Shown piece after piece: positions 7,451 to 15,950 of a stretch of 64,000 bases of DNA. A program made the translations under genes and the position numbers. This DNA comes from 13-2-20CM-68-14 sp051955535 (GTDB taxonomy: Bacteria; Actinomycetota; Thermoleophilia; Gaiellales; Gaiellaceae). Location of the stretch: assembly GCA_051955535.1 (NCBI GenBank), contig JBQCGP010000051.1, positions 62,001 through 126,000 of the forward strand, given 5' to 3'. The notes below the pieces were generated by a model. That model made no database searches. It worked only from the letters and a program-made list of their open reading frames with translations, and was not told where the DNA came from. Numbering within the stretch: the stretch's first letter is position 1; each line of letters begins with the position of its first letter.

Positions 7451-8378
7451 TTCGGCCGTGACTCTTGCCCGCCCGGCGGGCCTCGTCGGTCGGATGGGCG
7501 GAGGCATCGCGCGCGGGATGGCGATCGGCTACCTGAGCCTGATCGTGCTGGTGCCGTTGGCGGCGCTCATCTGGGCCTCCCGCGCGAACGGGCTCGGCTC
7601 GTTCTGGACCGAGGTCACCAAGGCGGAGGCGGCATCGGCATTGAAGCTCACGCTCGTGGTCTCGCTGCTCGTCGCGGCCTTCAACGCGCTGGCGGGGACG
7701 GCGGTCGCGTGGGTGCTCGTTCGCGATTCGTTTCCCGGCAAGGGCTTCGTCAACGCGGTCATCGACCTGCCGTTCGCGCTGCCCACGATCGTCGCCGGGC
7801 TCGTGCTTCTGCAGCTCTATGGCCCGAATAGCCCTTTCGGCGTCAACCTTGCGTTCCAGCGCGCCGGCATCGTGCTCGCGCTGCTGTTCGTGACGCTCCC
7901 CTTCGTCGTGCGCGCCGTCCAGCCGGTGTTGCTCGAGCTCGACCGCGAGATGGAGGAGGCGGCGGAATCGCTGGGCGCGCGCCGGTTCGCGGTCTTCCGC
8001 CGGATCGTGTTTCCCAACCTGCTTCCCGCGGTTCTCTCCGGCGTTGCGCTGGCGTTCGCGCGCGCCGTCGGCGAATTCGGATCGATCGTGCTGATCTCGG
8101 GGAACATCCCGTTCAAGACCGAGGTCTCCTCCGTCTACATCTCCGGCCAGATCGAGTCCGGCAACGCTGCAGGTGCGGCGGCCGTCTCGGTCGTCCTGCT
8201 GCTGATCTCGCTGGCCGTGCTCCTGGCGATCGGCGCCTTCCGCCACTGGAGGACACGCGAGGCGTCGCTTGCGATGCCGATTAAGAGGTCGCGCCGACAT
8301 GGCGGCGCGACCGCTAAACGACGGTTTCAAGGCCGCCGTACAAGCGGTGATCAGCAGGGTCGCGGGCATGATCGCTAG
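7440..8378 (+). CDS. cysT: Sulfate ABC transporter permease CysT
   Basis: A 312-aa membrane protein with six predicted transmembrane helices and the EAA loop EEAAESLGARRFAVFRRIVFPNL (about residues 177-199) that docks on the ATPase. It starts at a TTG overlapping the sbp stop; a GTG at 7458 is the alternative. The last 35 residues are Arg/Gly-rich and lie over the start of cysW, so the C-terminal tail may be unselected read-through into the next gene. Confidence 0.92.
   Translation: MATSSAVTLARPAGLVGRMGGGIARGMAIGYLSLIVLVPLAALIWASRANGLGSFWTEVTKAEAASALKLTLVVSLLVAAFNALAGTAVAWVLVRDSFPGKGFVNAVIDLPFALPTIVAGLVLLQLYGPNSPFGVNLAFQRAGIVLALLFVTLPFVVRAVQPVLLELDREMEEAAESLGARRFAVFRRIVFPNLLPAVLSGVALAFARAVGEFGSIVLISGNIPFKTEVSSVYISGQIESGNAAGAAAVSVVLLLISLAVLLAIGAFRHWRTREASLAMPIKRSRRHGGATAKRRFQGRRTSGDQQGRGHDR
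8288..8311 (+). promoter_or_regulatory. Hairpin enclosing the cysW start codon
   Basis: A perfect 8-bp stem, GTCGCGCC at 8288-8295 and GGCGCGAC at 8304-8311, leaves an 8-nt loop holding the ATG at 8299. The Shine-Dalgarno-like AAGAGG at 8283-8288 abuts the stem. In mRNA this would hide or present the cysW start, and ribosomes finishing cysT would unfold it. The function is inferred from position only. Confidence 0.45.
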
Positions 8379-9156
8379 GTGGGCGCTCCGCCTCGGCGCG
8401 CTTGGCTACCTCGCGTTCTTGCTGCTCGTGCCGGTCGGGCTCGTCTTCTACCGGACGTTCGAGCACGGCTTCCACCCGGCCTGGGCGGCGGTGACGAATC
8501 CGCAGGCGCTGCACGCGTTGTGGCTGACACTTCTGATTGCCGCGATCGCCGTGCCGTTGAACACGCTCTTCGGCGTCACGCTCGCGCTCGCGCTCGTCCG
8601 GCATCGCTTCCCCGGCCGCGGGCTCGTGAACGCGATCGTCGATCTGCCGCTCGCGCTGTCGCCTGTCGTGGTCGGGCTGTCGCTCTACCTCCTCTACGGG
8701 ACCGGGGGCTGGCTGTCCGGGCTCGCGGACCACGGCATCAAGATCCTGTTCGCCTTGCCGGGGATGATCCTGGCGACGATCTTCGTGTCACTGCCGTTCG
8801 TCGTCCGCGAGGTCGTTCCCGTCCTGCGCGAGATCGGCACCGACCAGGAGCAGGCGGCTGAGACGCTCGGCGCAGCGCCGTTCACGACCTTCCGCCGGAT
8901 CACGCTTCCGGCGATCAGGTGGGCCGTCTGCTACGGCGTCGTTCTGACGACCGCGCGGGCGATCGGCGAGTTCGGCGCGGTCAGCATCGTCTCGGGCCGC
9001 ATCGAGGGCAAGACCGAGACGCTGCCGCTGTACGTCCAGTCGCAGTTCGAGGGGTTCAACACCACGGGTGCGTTCGCCGCGTCGGTGGTGCTGGCGCTGA
9101 TCGCGGCCACGACGGTCGTGGCGATGCGGTTGTTCCGACCCAAAGAGGAGGCGTGA
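8299..9156 (+). CDS. cysW: Sulfate ABC transporter permease CysW
   Basis: A 285-aa second permease subunit with six transmembrane helices and the EAA loop EQAAETLGAAPFTTFRRITLP. The conserved ARAIGEFGAVSIVSG segment is typical of CysW. The ATG at 8299 has a spaced AAGAGG; the ATG at 8368 (MIARWALRL), 11 nt before the cysT stop, is an equally reasonable start. CysT and CysW form the heterodimeric channel. The stop shares one base with the cysA ATG (TGATG). Confidence 0.92.
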   Translation: MAARPLNDGFKAAVQAVISRVAGMIARWALRLGALGYLAFLLLVPVGLVFYRTFEHGFHPAWAAVTNPQALHALWLTLLIAAIAVPLNTLFGVTLALALVRHRFPGRGLVNAIVDLPLALSPVVVGLSLYLLYGTGGWLSGLADHGIKILFALPGMILATIFVSLPFVVREVVPVLREIGTDQEQAAETLGAAPFTTFRRITLPAIRWAVCYGVVLTTARAIGEFGAVSIVSGRIEGKTETLPLYVQSQFEGFNTTGAFAASVVLALIAATTVVAMRLFRPKEEA

Positions 9157-10112
9157 TGGGCATCACCGCCGTCGATGTCACGAAGAGGTTCGGGGACTTC
9201 GTCGCGCTCGAGGACGTTTCGGTCGCGATCCCGGAGGGCTCGCTGACGGCGCTGCTCGGGCCGAGCGGCAGCGGCAAGTCGACGCTTCTCCGCGTGATCG
9301 CAGGGCTCGAGGAGCCGGACCGGGGGCAGGTCTTGCTCGGCGATGTCGACGTCACGCACCGGCCTGCGCGGGAGCGCGGGGTCGGGATGGTCTTCCAGCA
9401 CTACGCGGCGTTCAAGCACATGACCGTTTGGGAGAACGTGGCATTCGGGCTGAAGGTCCGGAAGCGGCCGCGCGCCGAGATCGGAAACCGCGTCCACCAG
9501 CTGCTCGAGCTCGTCCAGCTCGAAGGGCTCGCCAGGCGATATCCGGCGCAGCTGTCCGGCGGGCAGCGCCAGAGGATGGCGCTGGCGCGGGCGCTCGCAG
9601 TCGACCCCGAGGTGCTCCTTCTCGACGAGCCGTTCGGGGCGCTGGACGCCCGGGTCCGCAAGGAGCTGCGAGCCTGGCTGCGGCGGCTGCACGACGAGGT
9701 GCACGTGACGACGATCATCGTCACGCACGATCAGGAGGAGGCGATGGAGGTCGCGGGCCAGATCGTCGTGCTCAACCGGGGGCGGGTCGAACAGGTCGGT
9801 ACGCCGCGCGAGCTCTACGACTCTCCGGCCAACGAGTTCGTGATGAGCTTCGTCGGGCCGGTCAACCGCATCGGCGACGCCTTCGTCCGGCCGCGCGACC
9901 TCACGCTCGAGCTGGCTGCCGACGGGGACGCGCGCGAGGCAATGGTCGAGCGTGTCGTCCACCTCGGTTTCGAGGTACGCGTCGAGTTGGTGCGCGAGGA
10001 CGGCCAGCACCTGCTCGCACAGCTGACGCAGGAAGAGGCCGAGGCGCTCGAGCTCGAGCGTGGGCTGATCGTGTACGTCCGCCCGAGCCGCGAGACCGTC
10101 TTCAGCCGCTAG
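9156..10112 (+). CDS. cysA: Sulfate ABC transporter ATP-binding protein
   Basis: A 318-aa ATPase. Walker A is GPSGSGKST, the signature motif LSGGQRQRMALARAL, Walker B VLLLDEPFGALD, and the switch His lies in VTHDQEEAMEVA. A C-terminal TOBE-like domain (about residues 240-315) follows. It powers the CysTW channel to import sulfate or thiosulfate. It is the last gene of the operon; the following gene has its own promoter hexamer, TAGGCT at 10121. Confidence 0.95.
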   Translation: MGITAVDVTKRFGDFVALEDVSVAIPEGSLTALLGPSGSGKSTLLRVIAGLEEPDRGQVLLGDVDVTHRPARERGVGMVFQHYAAFKHMTVWENVAFGLKVRKRPRAEIGNRVHQLLELVQLEGLARRYPAQLSGGQRQRMALARALAVDPEVLLLDEPFGALDARVRKELRAWLRRLHDEVHVTTIIVTHDQEEAMEVAGQIVVLNRGRVEQVGTPRELYDSPANEFVMSFVGPVNRIGDAFVRPRDLTLELAADGDAREAMVERVVHLGFEVRVELVREDGQHLLAQLTQEEAEALELERGLIVYVRPSRETVFSR

Positions 10113-10133
10113 CCGAGGGCTAGGCTGCCCGTC

Positions 10134-11207
10134 ATGCGCGTGGTGGCGGGCATCTTCGGGGTCGCGCTGATCCTGGCGATGATCTCCGAGTTCTTCGTCG
10201 CGTTCCTGCTACCGCGGCGCGTGCGGCGCGATCCGCGGATCGCCCGCGGGCTGAGCCGCCTCCTTTGGCTCCCCTGGCGTGCCCTCGCGCGAAGGCTCAA
10301 GCCCGCTTCTGCGGACACCCTGCTTGGATTCTTCGGCCCGTTTGCGCTGCTCTTCCAGCTGGTTGTCTGGACGCTCGGCATCATGATCGGCTACGGCCTG
10401 CTCGAGTGGGCCGTCGTAGGCGGCTCGTTCGGAAGCCGCGTGCTCTCGAGCTCCGGCGTTTTTCTGAGCGCCGAAGGGCCGTCCGGCTCGACGGCGGGAC
10501 ATGTGATCGGACTGCTGGAAGCGGCGACCGGCGTCGGGATCATCTTCATCGTGATCGGCTACCTGCCCGCGGTCTACGCGTCCTTCTCGCGGCGCGAGAC
10601 GGCCGTCTCGCAGCTGGCCACACGGGCGGGCTCGCCGCCGGCCGCCGGGGTCATCCTCCACCACGCGATCGGGAGGCAGCACTGGCGGGAGCTCGAGCGC
10701 GAGCTCCGCGAGTGGGAGGCGTGGGCGGCCGAGCTGATGGAGACCCATCTCTCGTATCCGCTGCTCGGCTTCTACCGCTCGCAGCACGTCAACCAGAACT
10801 GGCTGGCTGCGCTCACCGCGATGGTCGACGTCGCTGCGTTCGTGAAGGCGACGGCGCCGGAGGGAAAGGTCGTCGCTGCCGATGTCACGTACGCGATCGG
10901 CAGGCACGCGCTGGCCGATATCGCCACTCAGTATCAACTCGCTCCCCGGCCTGCTGACCGGTTGACCGAGCAGGAGTTCGATCACCTGTACTCGATCGTC
11001 GAGATGGCGACCGACGACGCGGTGGAACGCGGCGAGGCGATGGAGCGACTGGCGGAGCTACGGAGCGCCTACGAGCCGAATGCCGAGGCGCTCGCGCATT
11101 TCCTCGCGCTCGACCTGCCGTCCTGGGTCGTCCGCGAGCACCTCGAGCCGTCAGTGCGGCAGCCACGCGTCGGGGTCAGCGGCGATGGCCGCGACCTCGT
11201 CGGGTAG
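10134..11207 (+). CDS. Membrane protein resembling a two-helix potassium channel
   Basis: A 357-aa protein. An N-terminal helix (1-25) is followed by hydrophobic segments at about 65-85 and 120-145, and the segment between the last two (FLSAEGPSGSTAG) sits where a pore loop would be. The rest is a cytoplasmic helical domain. No TVGYG-type selectivity filter is present, so K+ conduction is not supported. The ATG is 7 nt after TAGGCT, so the mRNA is probably leaderless. It converges with the Rrf2 gene, overlapping by 57 nt. Confidence 0.7.
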   Translation: MRVVAGIFGVALILAMISEFFVAFLLPRRVRRDPRIARGLSRLLWLPWRALARRLKPASADTLLGFFGPFALLFQLVVWTLGIMIGYGLLEWAVVGGSFGSRVLSSSGVFLSAEGPSGSTAGHVIGLLEAATGVGIIFIVIGYLPAVYASFSRRETAVSQLATRAGSPPAAGVILHHAIGRQHWRELERELREWEAWAAELMETHLSYPLLGFYRSQHVNQNWLAALTAMVDVAAFVKATAPEGKVVAADVTYAIGRHALADIATQYQLAPRPADRLTEQEFDHLYSIVEMATDDAVERGEAMERLAELRSAYEPNAEALAHFLALDLPSWVVREHLEPSVRQPRVGVSGDGRDLVG

Positions 11208-11606
11208 CCGTCCGGCTGCGACGTCCGCCAGCGTCACCACCTCGAGCACGGCCCGAAGGTTCGCCCGCATGGCGATCCAGACGTCGCGGAGCGGCGCCGC
11301 GGTGCCCGCGTACTCGACCTGCTCGGGCCGCACCCCCCGGACATTCGCGATCGGCCCTTCGACCGCTCGGATCACCTCGGCGAGCGAGATCTCTTCGGGC
11401 GGGGCCGAGAGCCAGTAGCCGCCTTCCGCGCCGCGCTGGCTCTGGACGAGGCCCGCGTGCTTGAGGTCCAGGAGGATGTTCTCGAGGAACTTGAGCGGGA
11501 TCTGCTGCGCCTGGGCGATCCGGTCGCCCTTGACCGGCCCGTCGCCCGCGGCGGCGAGCTCCGCGCAGGCGCGCAGGGCGTAGTCGACCTTCGCCGAGAC
11601 GCGCAT
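11151..11606 (-). CDS. Rrf2-family transcriptional regulator (CymR-like, no Fe-S cysteines)
   Basis: A 151-aa winged-helix regulator: VSAKVDYALRACAELA is the family's N-terminal helix, and IPLKFLENILLDLKHAGLVQSQRG is the recognition helix and start of the wing. The three Cys that hold the cluster in IscR/NsrR are missing; the only Cys is in the first helix. That matches CymR, which controls cysteine and sulfur genes. Together with the adjacent sulfate operon, regulation of sulfur uptake is the best inference. GGCAGAAT lies just upstream of the ATG. Confidence 0.88.
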   Translation of the reverse strand: MRVSAKVDYALRACAELAAAGDGPVKGDRIAQAQQIPLKFLENILLDLKHAGLVQSQRGAEGGYWLSAPPEEISLAEVIRAVEGPIANVRGVRPEQVEYAGTAAPLRDVWIAMRANLRAVLEVVTLADVAAGRLPDEVAAIAADPDAWLPH

Positions 11607-11634
11607 GGCCGGATTCTGCCTTGATCCGGGTCGG

Positions 11635-13014
11635 CTAGACCGTGGCCGTGACCGCGCCTTCGGGCGCGGGGTCGGCGGCCACGACCCGGTTCTTGCCGTT
11701 CCGCTTTGCTTCGTAGAGAGCCTCGTCGGCTGCCGCAATCAGCTGCTCGGGACGCTCGAGCGTGCCTTTGACGGCGACGCCGAAGCTGGCCGTGAGGGAA
11801 AGCTCGTTGCCGTCGGGGAGCTCGATCGTCGCTGCCTCGAGGTCGGCCCGTAGCCGGTCGGCGAGCTTCGTGGCCCCGAGGAGATCGGTTTCGGGTGCGA
11901 GCAGGGCGAACTCCTCTCCTCCGTAGCGCGCGGCGAGGTCGGCGCTGCGGGCACCGGAGTCGAGGATCGCGCCGACGCGTCGGAGGACGGCGTCGCCGGC
12001 CTGGTGACCTCGCCCGTCGTTGATGCTCTTGAAGTTGTCGAGGTCGACGAGGACGAGTGCCAGCGGGTCGCCGATGCGTTCTGCGCGCCGCCACTCGAGG
12101 GCCAGCTCGTCGTCGAACGAGCGGCGGTTCGCGAGGCCGGTCAGGCTGTCGGTTGTCGCCTGCGACGCGACGCGGCGGAAGTCACCGAGCGTATTGATAA
12201 TCGGCCGCGCAAAAGCCACGGCGACGAGCACGAGCAGTGCGAAGGATCCGAGCGCCGCGAAGAGGATGCGCTGCTGGTACGGGCGGACGTTGGCCTCGAT
12301 CGTCTTCTCCGACCGGAGGGCGAAGAGGCTGATCCCGACGGCGTTGGGCACGCGCGTGAGCAAGCCGCGGTAGGACCGCTTGCCCACCACGACGGTATGG
12401 CCGCGGAGCTGAACGTGCCGACCCGTGCCGACGACTGTGTGCGCGCGCACGATCAACAGTCGGTCGGTCCGACTGTTCCCGGCAGCACGCTGCAGCCGCT
12501 CGGCGAGTCGCCCATTGAGCGAGATCGTCGCAACGACCGTGCCGATGCGGGCTCCGTTGACCGTCAGGGAGATCGAGCGTGTCAGCGCGTGAGCCGGCCG
12601 TTCCCCGGCGACCCGCTCGCGCCGCAGGTAGAAGAGCACACCGGCGTTTTGCGCGGCAATTCGCCGAATCGTCGCGCGGTCGCCGGCGATGAAGGCGTGC
12701 TGGAGCTCTGAGGATTGAGCGAGGTCGTCGGCGTGGTTCGACGCGTCGTCGGCGAACTGGCCGAGCCGCTCGCCGGCGCTCTGGAGTTCTCCGCGAAGCG
12801 CGGTGTCGGCACGGGCTTGCTCGTTCTGGAGCGCGTTCGAGCCGAGAATGTGAACCGTCGCGACGACCGGGATCACTCCGACGACGAGCACGCCGATCAA
12901 GAGCTGCAACAAGGCGCGCCGCGAGACCGTGCGTGGAGCACGGCGACGCCGACCGCCGGGGGAAGACTCACCGTGGCCATGATTCGTCGCAGGGGCCTCA
13001 GGCGCCATCTCCAT
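11635..13014 (-). CDS. Membrane diguanylate cyclase (GGDEF)
   Basis: A 459-aa protein. Transmembrane helices near residues 35-57 and 248-270 flank an extracytoplasmic sensor region of about 190 residues with CHASE/dCache-like character. A cytoplasmic GGDEF domain (about 290-445) follows. The active-site motif is GGEEF, preceded by DLDNFKSINDGRGHQAGD, so it is probably catalytically active, making c-di-GMP from two GTP. No EAL domain is fused. The signal sensed is unknown. Confidence 0.92.
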   Translation of the reverse strand: MEMAPEAPATNHGHGESSPGGRRRRAPRTVSRRALLQLLIGVLVVGVIPVVATVHILGSNALQNEQARADTALRGELQSAGERLGQFADDASNHADDLAQSSELQHAFIAGDRATIRRIAAQNAGVLFYLRRERVAGERPAHALTRSISLTVNGARIGTVVATISLNGRLAERLQRAAGNSRTDRLLIVRAHTVVGTGRHVQLRGHTVVVGKRSYRGLLTRVPNAVGISLFALRSEKTIEANVRPYQQRILFAALGSFALLVLVAVAFARPIINTLGDFRRVASQATTDSLTGLANRRSFDDELALEWRRAERIGDPLALVLVDLDNFKSINDGRGHQAGDAVLRRVGAILDSGARSADLAARYGGEEFALLAPETDLLGATKLADRLRADLEAATIELPDGNELSLTASFGVAVKGTLERPEQLIAAADEALYEAKRNGKNRVVAADPAPEGAVTATV

Positions 13015-13063
13015 CGCTTATCGACTCACCGGCCCGTGGCCTTGAGCCTCGGTCGGGGCCGTC

Positions 13064-14224
13064 CTAGAAGTCGATGTCGGCGGGGCCCGACTCGGTGGCG
13101 CTGCCGTTCGGAGTCGTCCAGACCATCGTCGTCGGGCTGTTCACGGTCGGAACGCCGTGCGAGCGGGTTCCTAGGACGATCGTGACGGTGTTGCCGCTTG
13201 CGGTCATCGTCGAGCCGGTGCAGAGCGTGACCGCGGCGAGATAGTGCCCATGCAGGTTCACGGAGCCGAGCGCCGCGATCTGATTGCCTGATCCGTCCTG
13301 GACGATCATCGTGTCGTTCTGGGTAGTGCTCGGCGTCATGCGAACGGTGACCGCGGTCGCGGAGCCGTCCCAGCCGGCGAGGATCTGGCTCGGATCGACC
13401 GGTCCGGCAAACGTGAAGGTGATGGTGTCGTTCTGCTCGATCACGCCGTTGTGGGGGCCGCCGTTAGTCGTCTGGATGTCCTGCGGGATCAGTGACCCGG
13501 CAGGAGGAGGCGGCGGAGGTGAGGGAGGCGCGGGCGGGGGAGGCGGAGGCGGAGTGCTGCCGCCCGCGCTGCCGGATCCGCCGATGTCCCCCGTATCGCC
13601 GGTATCGCTGGAGGCGCTCGAGTTGGAGCCGCCGGTGTCGCCGGTGCTGCCGCTGCCCGGAGCCGGGTTGGGTGCAGGTGTCGTGCCGGTGCCGCCGCTG
13701 CCCGGGTTGCCGGGACTACCCGTACCAGGGCTCTTGTCCTTCGCCGGAGGAGAGTCGGGAGTCTGGGGATGCGGCGGGGGGCTCGTCGTATCGGCCGTCG
13801 CAAGTGTCGCCGTCCCCGGTGCACGGGAGGAGACCGTCGGCTGCGGGAGGATTGGCTTCGCAGCCCTCGCCTTGGCGCGCGCCTTCGCATGTACGCGTGC
13901 CTGCGCCAGCGCGACCTCGGCGTGGTAGGACGCGAGAACCTTGTTCGAGATGGTGGCCGCCGCGACCGTCTGCGGGGTCGCCGCGCCGGCGGCAGAACCG
14001 CCGGAGTCGCCAGCCCTGGCCTCGGTCGAGAAGACCACGTTCCGCGCCTGGCGATTGCCGGCGCCGGCGCCCGTCACTTGCGAGAGGACGGGCAGCCCGA
14101 CCGTCAGCCAAAGAGCTGCCACGGCGGGAAGCGCGACGACCGCAGGCAGGAACCGCACACGCGAGCGAGGAGCCGCGCGTGGTGCCCGAATTCGCCGTGG
14201 TCCATCGATGTAGGAGCGCCGCAT
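13064..14224 (-). CDS. Secreted or anchored Pro/Ser/Gly-rich hypothetical protein
   Basis: A 386-aa protein. A basic N-terminus is followed by one hydrophobic helix (about 24-48), an Ala/Lys/Arg segment, a long disordered linker rich in Pro, Gly, Ser and Thr (about 125-235), and a C-terminal beta-rich domain of about 145 residues with Asn/Thr-rich strands. The ATG has a strong Shine-Dalgarno, AAGGA, unlike the leaderless genes nearby. It looks like a surface protein with a flexible stalk. The family is not recognised. Confidence 0.72.
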   Translation of the reverse strand: MRRSYIDGPRRIRAPRAAPRSRVRFLPAVVALPAVAALWLTVGLPVLSQVTGAGAGNRQARNVVFSTEARAGDSGGSAAGAATPQTVAAATISNKVLASYHAEVALAQARVHAKARAKARAAKPILPQPTVSSRAPGTATLATADTTSPPPHPQTPDSPPAKDKSPGTGSPGNPGSGGTGTTPAPNPAPGSGSTGDTGGSNSSASSDTGDTGDIGGSGSAGGSTPPPPPPPAPPSPPPPPPAGSLIPQDIQTTNGGPHNGVIEQNDTITFTFAGPVDPSQILAGWDGSATAVTVRMTPSTTQNDTMIVQDGSGNQIAALGSVNLHGHYLAAVTLCTGSTMTASGNTVTIVLGTRSHGVPTVNSPTTMVWTTPNGSATESGPADIDF

Positions 14225-14311
14225 GATGAATCCTTCGGCCGCCGCAGGCCTCGAACGGAGGCTAGGCCGAGGGATTTAGGCACGACTCCCCCAAGCGGGT
14301 GACCTCCCGGG

Positions 14312-14348
14312 CCCTCGAACGAGGGACTCGCCGCACGTGGGATACGCT
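14312..14348 (+). promoter_or_regulatory. Leaderless promoter with palindrome at -35 (carboxylase beta gene)
   Basis: The -10-like TACGCT at 14343-14348 is 6 nt from the GTG at 14355. A 14-bp palindrome, CCCTCG-AA-CGAGGG at 14312-14325, covers the -35 position. A related but imperfect CCTCGAACGGAGG lies about 62 nt upstream at 14249-14261. This is a plausible operator pair for a fatty-acid or propionate-responsive repressor; the regulator is not known. Confidence 0.4.
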
Positions 14349-14354
14349 CGCGTC

Positions 14355-15920
14355 GTGGCGACCGAGGCCGAGTCGACGGGCGACAAGCTGCGTGAGCTCG
14401 CCGAGCTTCGCGAGCAGGCGCTGCATGCCGGCAGCGAGCGCGCGGTATCGCGACAGCGAGAGCAGGGGAAGCTGCTTGCGCGCGAACGGCTGGAGAGGCT
14501 CCTCGACCCAGGCTCCTTCTTCGAGCTCGACCGCTACGTCAGGCATCGAGAGTCGAACTTCGGAATGCTCGAGCGCCGTCCGTACGGCGACGCTGTCGTC
14601 ACCGGCTACGGGACGATCTTCGGCCGCCGGGTCTTTGTGTTCTCGCAGGACTTCACCGTTTTCGGCGGCTCGCTGAGCGAAGTCTTCGCCGAGAAGATCA
14701 TCAAGGTGATGGACCTAGCGGCCAAGTTCGGCTGCCCCGTCATCGGCATCAACGATTCCGGCGGCGCGCGGATCCAGGAGGGGGTCGTCTCGCTCGCCGG
14801 CTACGCGGAGATCTTCTGGAGGAACGTGCAGTGCTCGGGAGTGATCCCGCAGATCAGCTTGATCATGGGGCCGTGCGCGGGCGGGGCCGTCTATTCGCCT
14901 GCGATGACCGACTTCGTCCTCATGGTCGAGGGGTCGTCGTACATGTTCATCACCGGCCCCGACGTAGTGAAGACGGTGACGGGCGAGGAGGTGACGTTCG
15001 AGGAGCTGGGCGGAGCCGCCACTCATGCCTCGAAGTCGGGCGTCGCGCAGTTCATTGCGCCGGATGAGGAGGCGTGCCTCGAGGATGCCCGCTACCTGTT
15101 CTCGTTCCTCCCACAGAACAATGTCGACCCGCCCCCGTACGCCGAGCCGGCGGACGCGCCCGGCCGCGAGGACGCCGAGCTCGACTCGCTGATCCCGGAC
15201 GATCCGGCCAAGCCGTACGACATGAAGCAGGTCATCTCACGCGTCGTGGACGACGGCGACTTCCTCGAGGTGCACGAGCGTTGGGCGGAGAACATCGTCT
15301 GCGGCTTCGCGCGGCTGAACGGCTATCCGATCGGCGTGGTCGGCAATCAGCCGCGCGCGCTCGCAGGTGTCCTCGACATCGACTCGTCGAACAAGGCCGC
15401 GCGTTTCGTCCGTACCTGCGACGCATTCAACATCCCGCTTGTCACGTTTGTCGACGTGCCGGGTTTCCTGCCGGGGACGGCGCAGGAGTGGGGCGGGATC
15501 ATCCGCCATGGCGCAAAGCTGCTGTACGCGTACTGCGAAGCGACGGTGCCGAAGCTCGCCGTGATCACGCGTAAGGCGTACGGGGGCGCCTACGACGTCA
15601 TGAGCTCGAAGCACATCCGATCGGACTTCAACTTCGCCTGGCCGACCGCCGAGGTGGCAGTGATGGGGCCCGAGGGCGCGGTCAACATCGTCTTCCGCAA
15701 GGAGATCGAGGACGCCGAGGACCCCGACGCGCGCCGCGCGGCTCTGATCGAGGAGTACCGCAGCCAGTTCGCGAACCCCTACACGGCCGCCGAGCGCGGC
15801 TACGTCGACGAGGTGATCGAGCCCCGCCGGACGCGGCCGGTGTTGATCGACGCGCTCGAGACCGCGCTGACGAAGAGCGAGCGCCGCCCGCCCAGGAAGC
15901 ACGGCAACATCCCGCTGTAA
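14355..15920 (+). CDS. pccB: Acyl-CoA (propionyl-CoA) carboxylase beta subunit
   Basis: A 521-aa carboxyltransferase with the two crotonase-like halves of the AccD5/PccB family. The oxyanion-hole motifs are GCPVIGINDSGGARIQEG and PCAGGAVYSPA in the N-half, and GIIRHGAKLLYAYCEA and KAYGGAYDVMSSK in the C-half. It transfers the carboxyl from biotin to propionyl- or acetyl-CoA. The GTG at 14355 is preferred over the ATG at 14337 because TACGCT is then 6 nt upstream. The partner alpha subunit is encoded at 18692. Confidence 0.94.
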   Translation: MATEAESTGDKLRELAELREQALHAGSERAVSRQREQGKLLARERLERLLDPGSFFELDRYVRHRESNFGMLERRPYGDAVVTGYGTIFGRRVFVFSQDFTVFGGSLSEVFAEKIIKVMDLAAKFGCPVIGINDSGGARIQEGVVSLAGYAEIFWRNVQCSGVIPQISLIMGPCAGGAVYSPAMTDFVLMVEGSSYMFITGPDVVKTVTGEEVTFEELGGAATHASKSGVAQFIAPDEEACLEDARYLFSFLPQNNVDPPPYAEPADAPGREDAELDSLIPDDPAKPYDMKQVISRVVDDGDFLEVHERWAENIVCGFARLNGYPIGVVGNQPRALAGVLDIDSSNKAARFVRTCDAFNIPLVTFVDVPGFLPGTAQEWGGIIRHGAKLLYAYCEATVPKLAVITRKAYGGAYDVMSSKHIRSDFNFAWPTAEVAVMGPEGAVNIVFRKEIEDAEDPDARRAALIEEYRSQFANPYTAAERGYVDEVIEPRRTRPVLIDALETALTKSERRPPRKHGNIPL

Positions 15921-15950
15921 CCGCTCCCGACAGCCTGTGCGGCGCCGAGC

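Noticed and set aside
10440..10560. Potassium-channel selectivity filter in the 10134 membrane protein
   Set aside because: The pore-loop position has GPSGSTAG and no TxGYG-type filter, so I call it only channel-like in layout.
13500..13560. GC-rich tandem repeats that could be taken for a CRISPR or minisatellite
   Set aside because: They are codons for the Pro-rich linker of the 13064 gene; repeats are not regular and no spacers exist. No CRISPR array was seen in the window.
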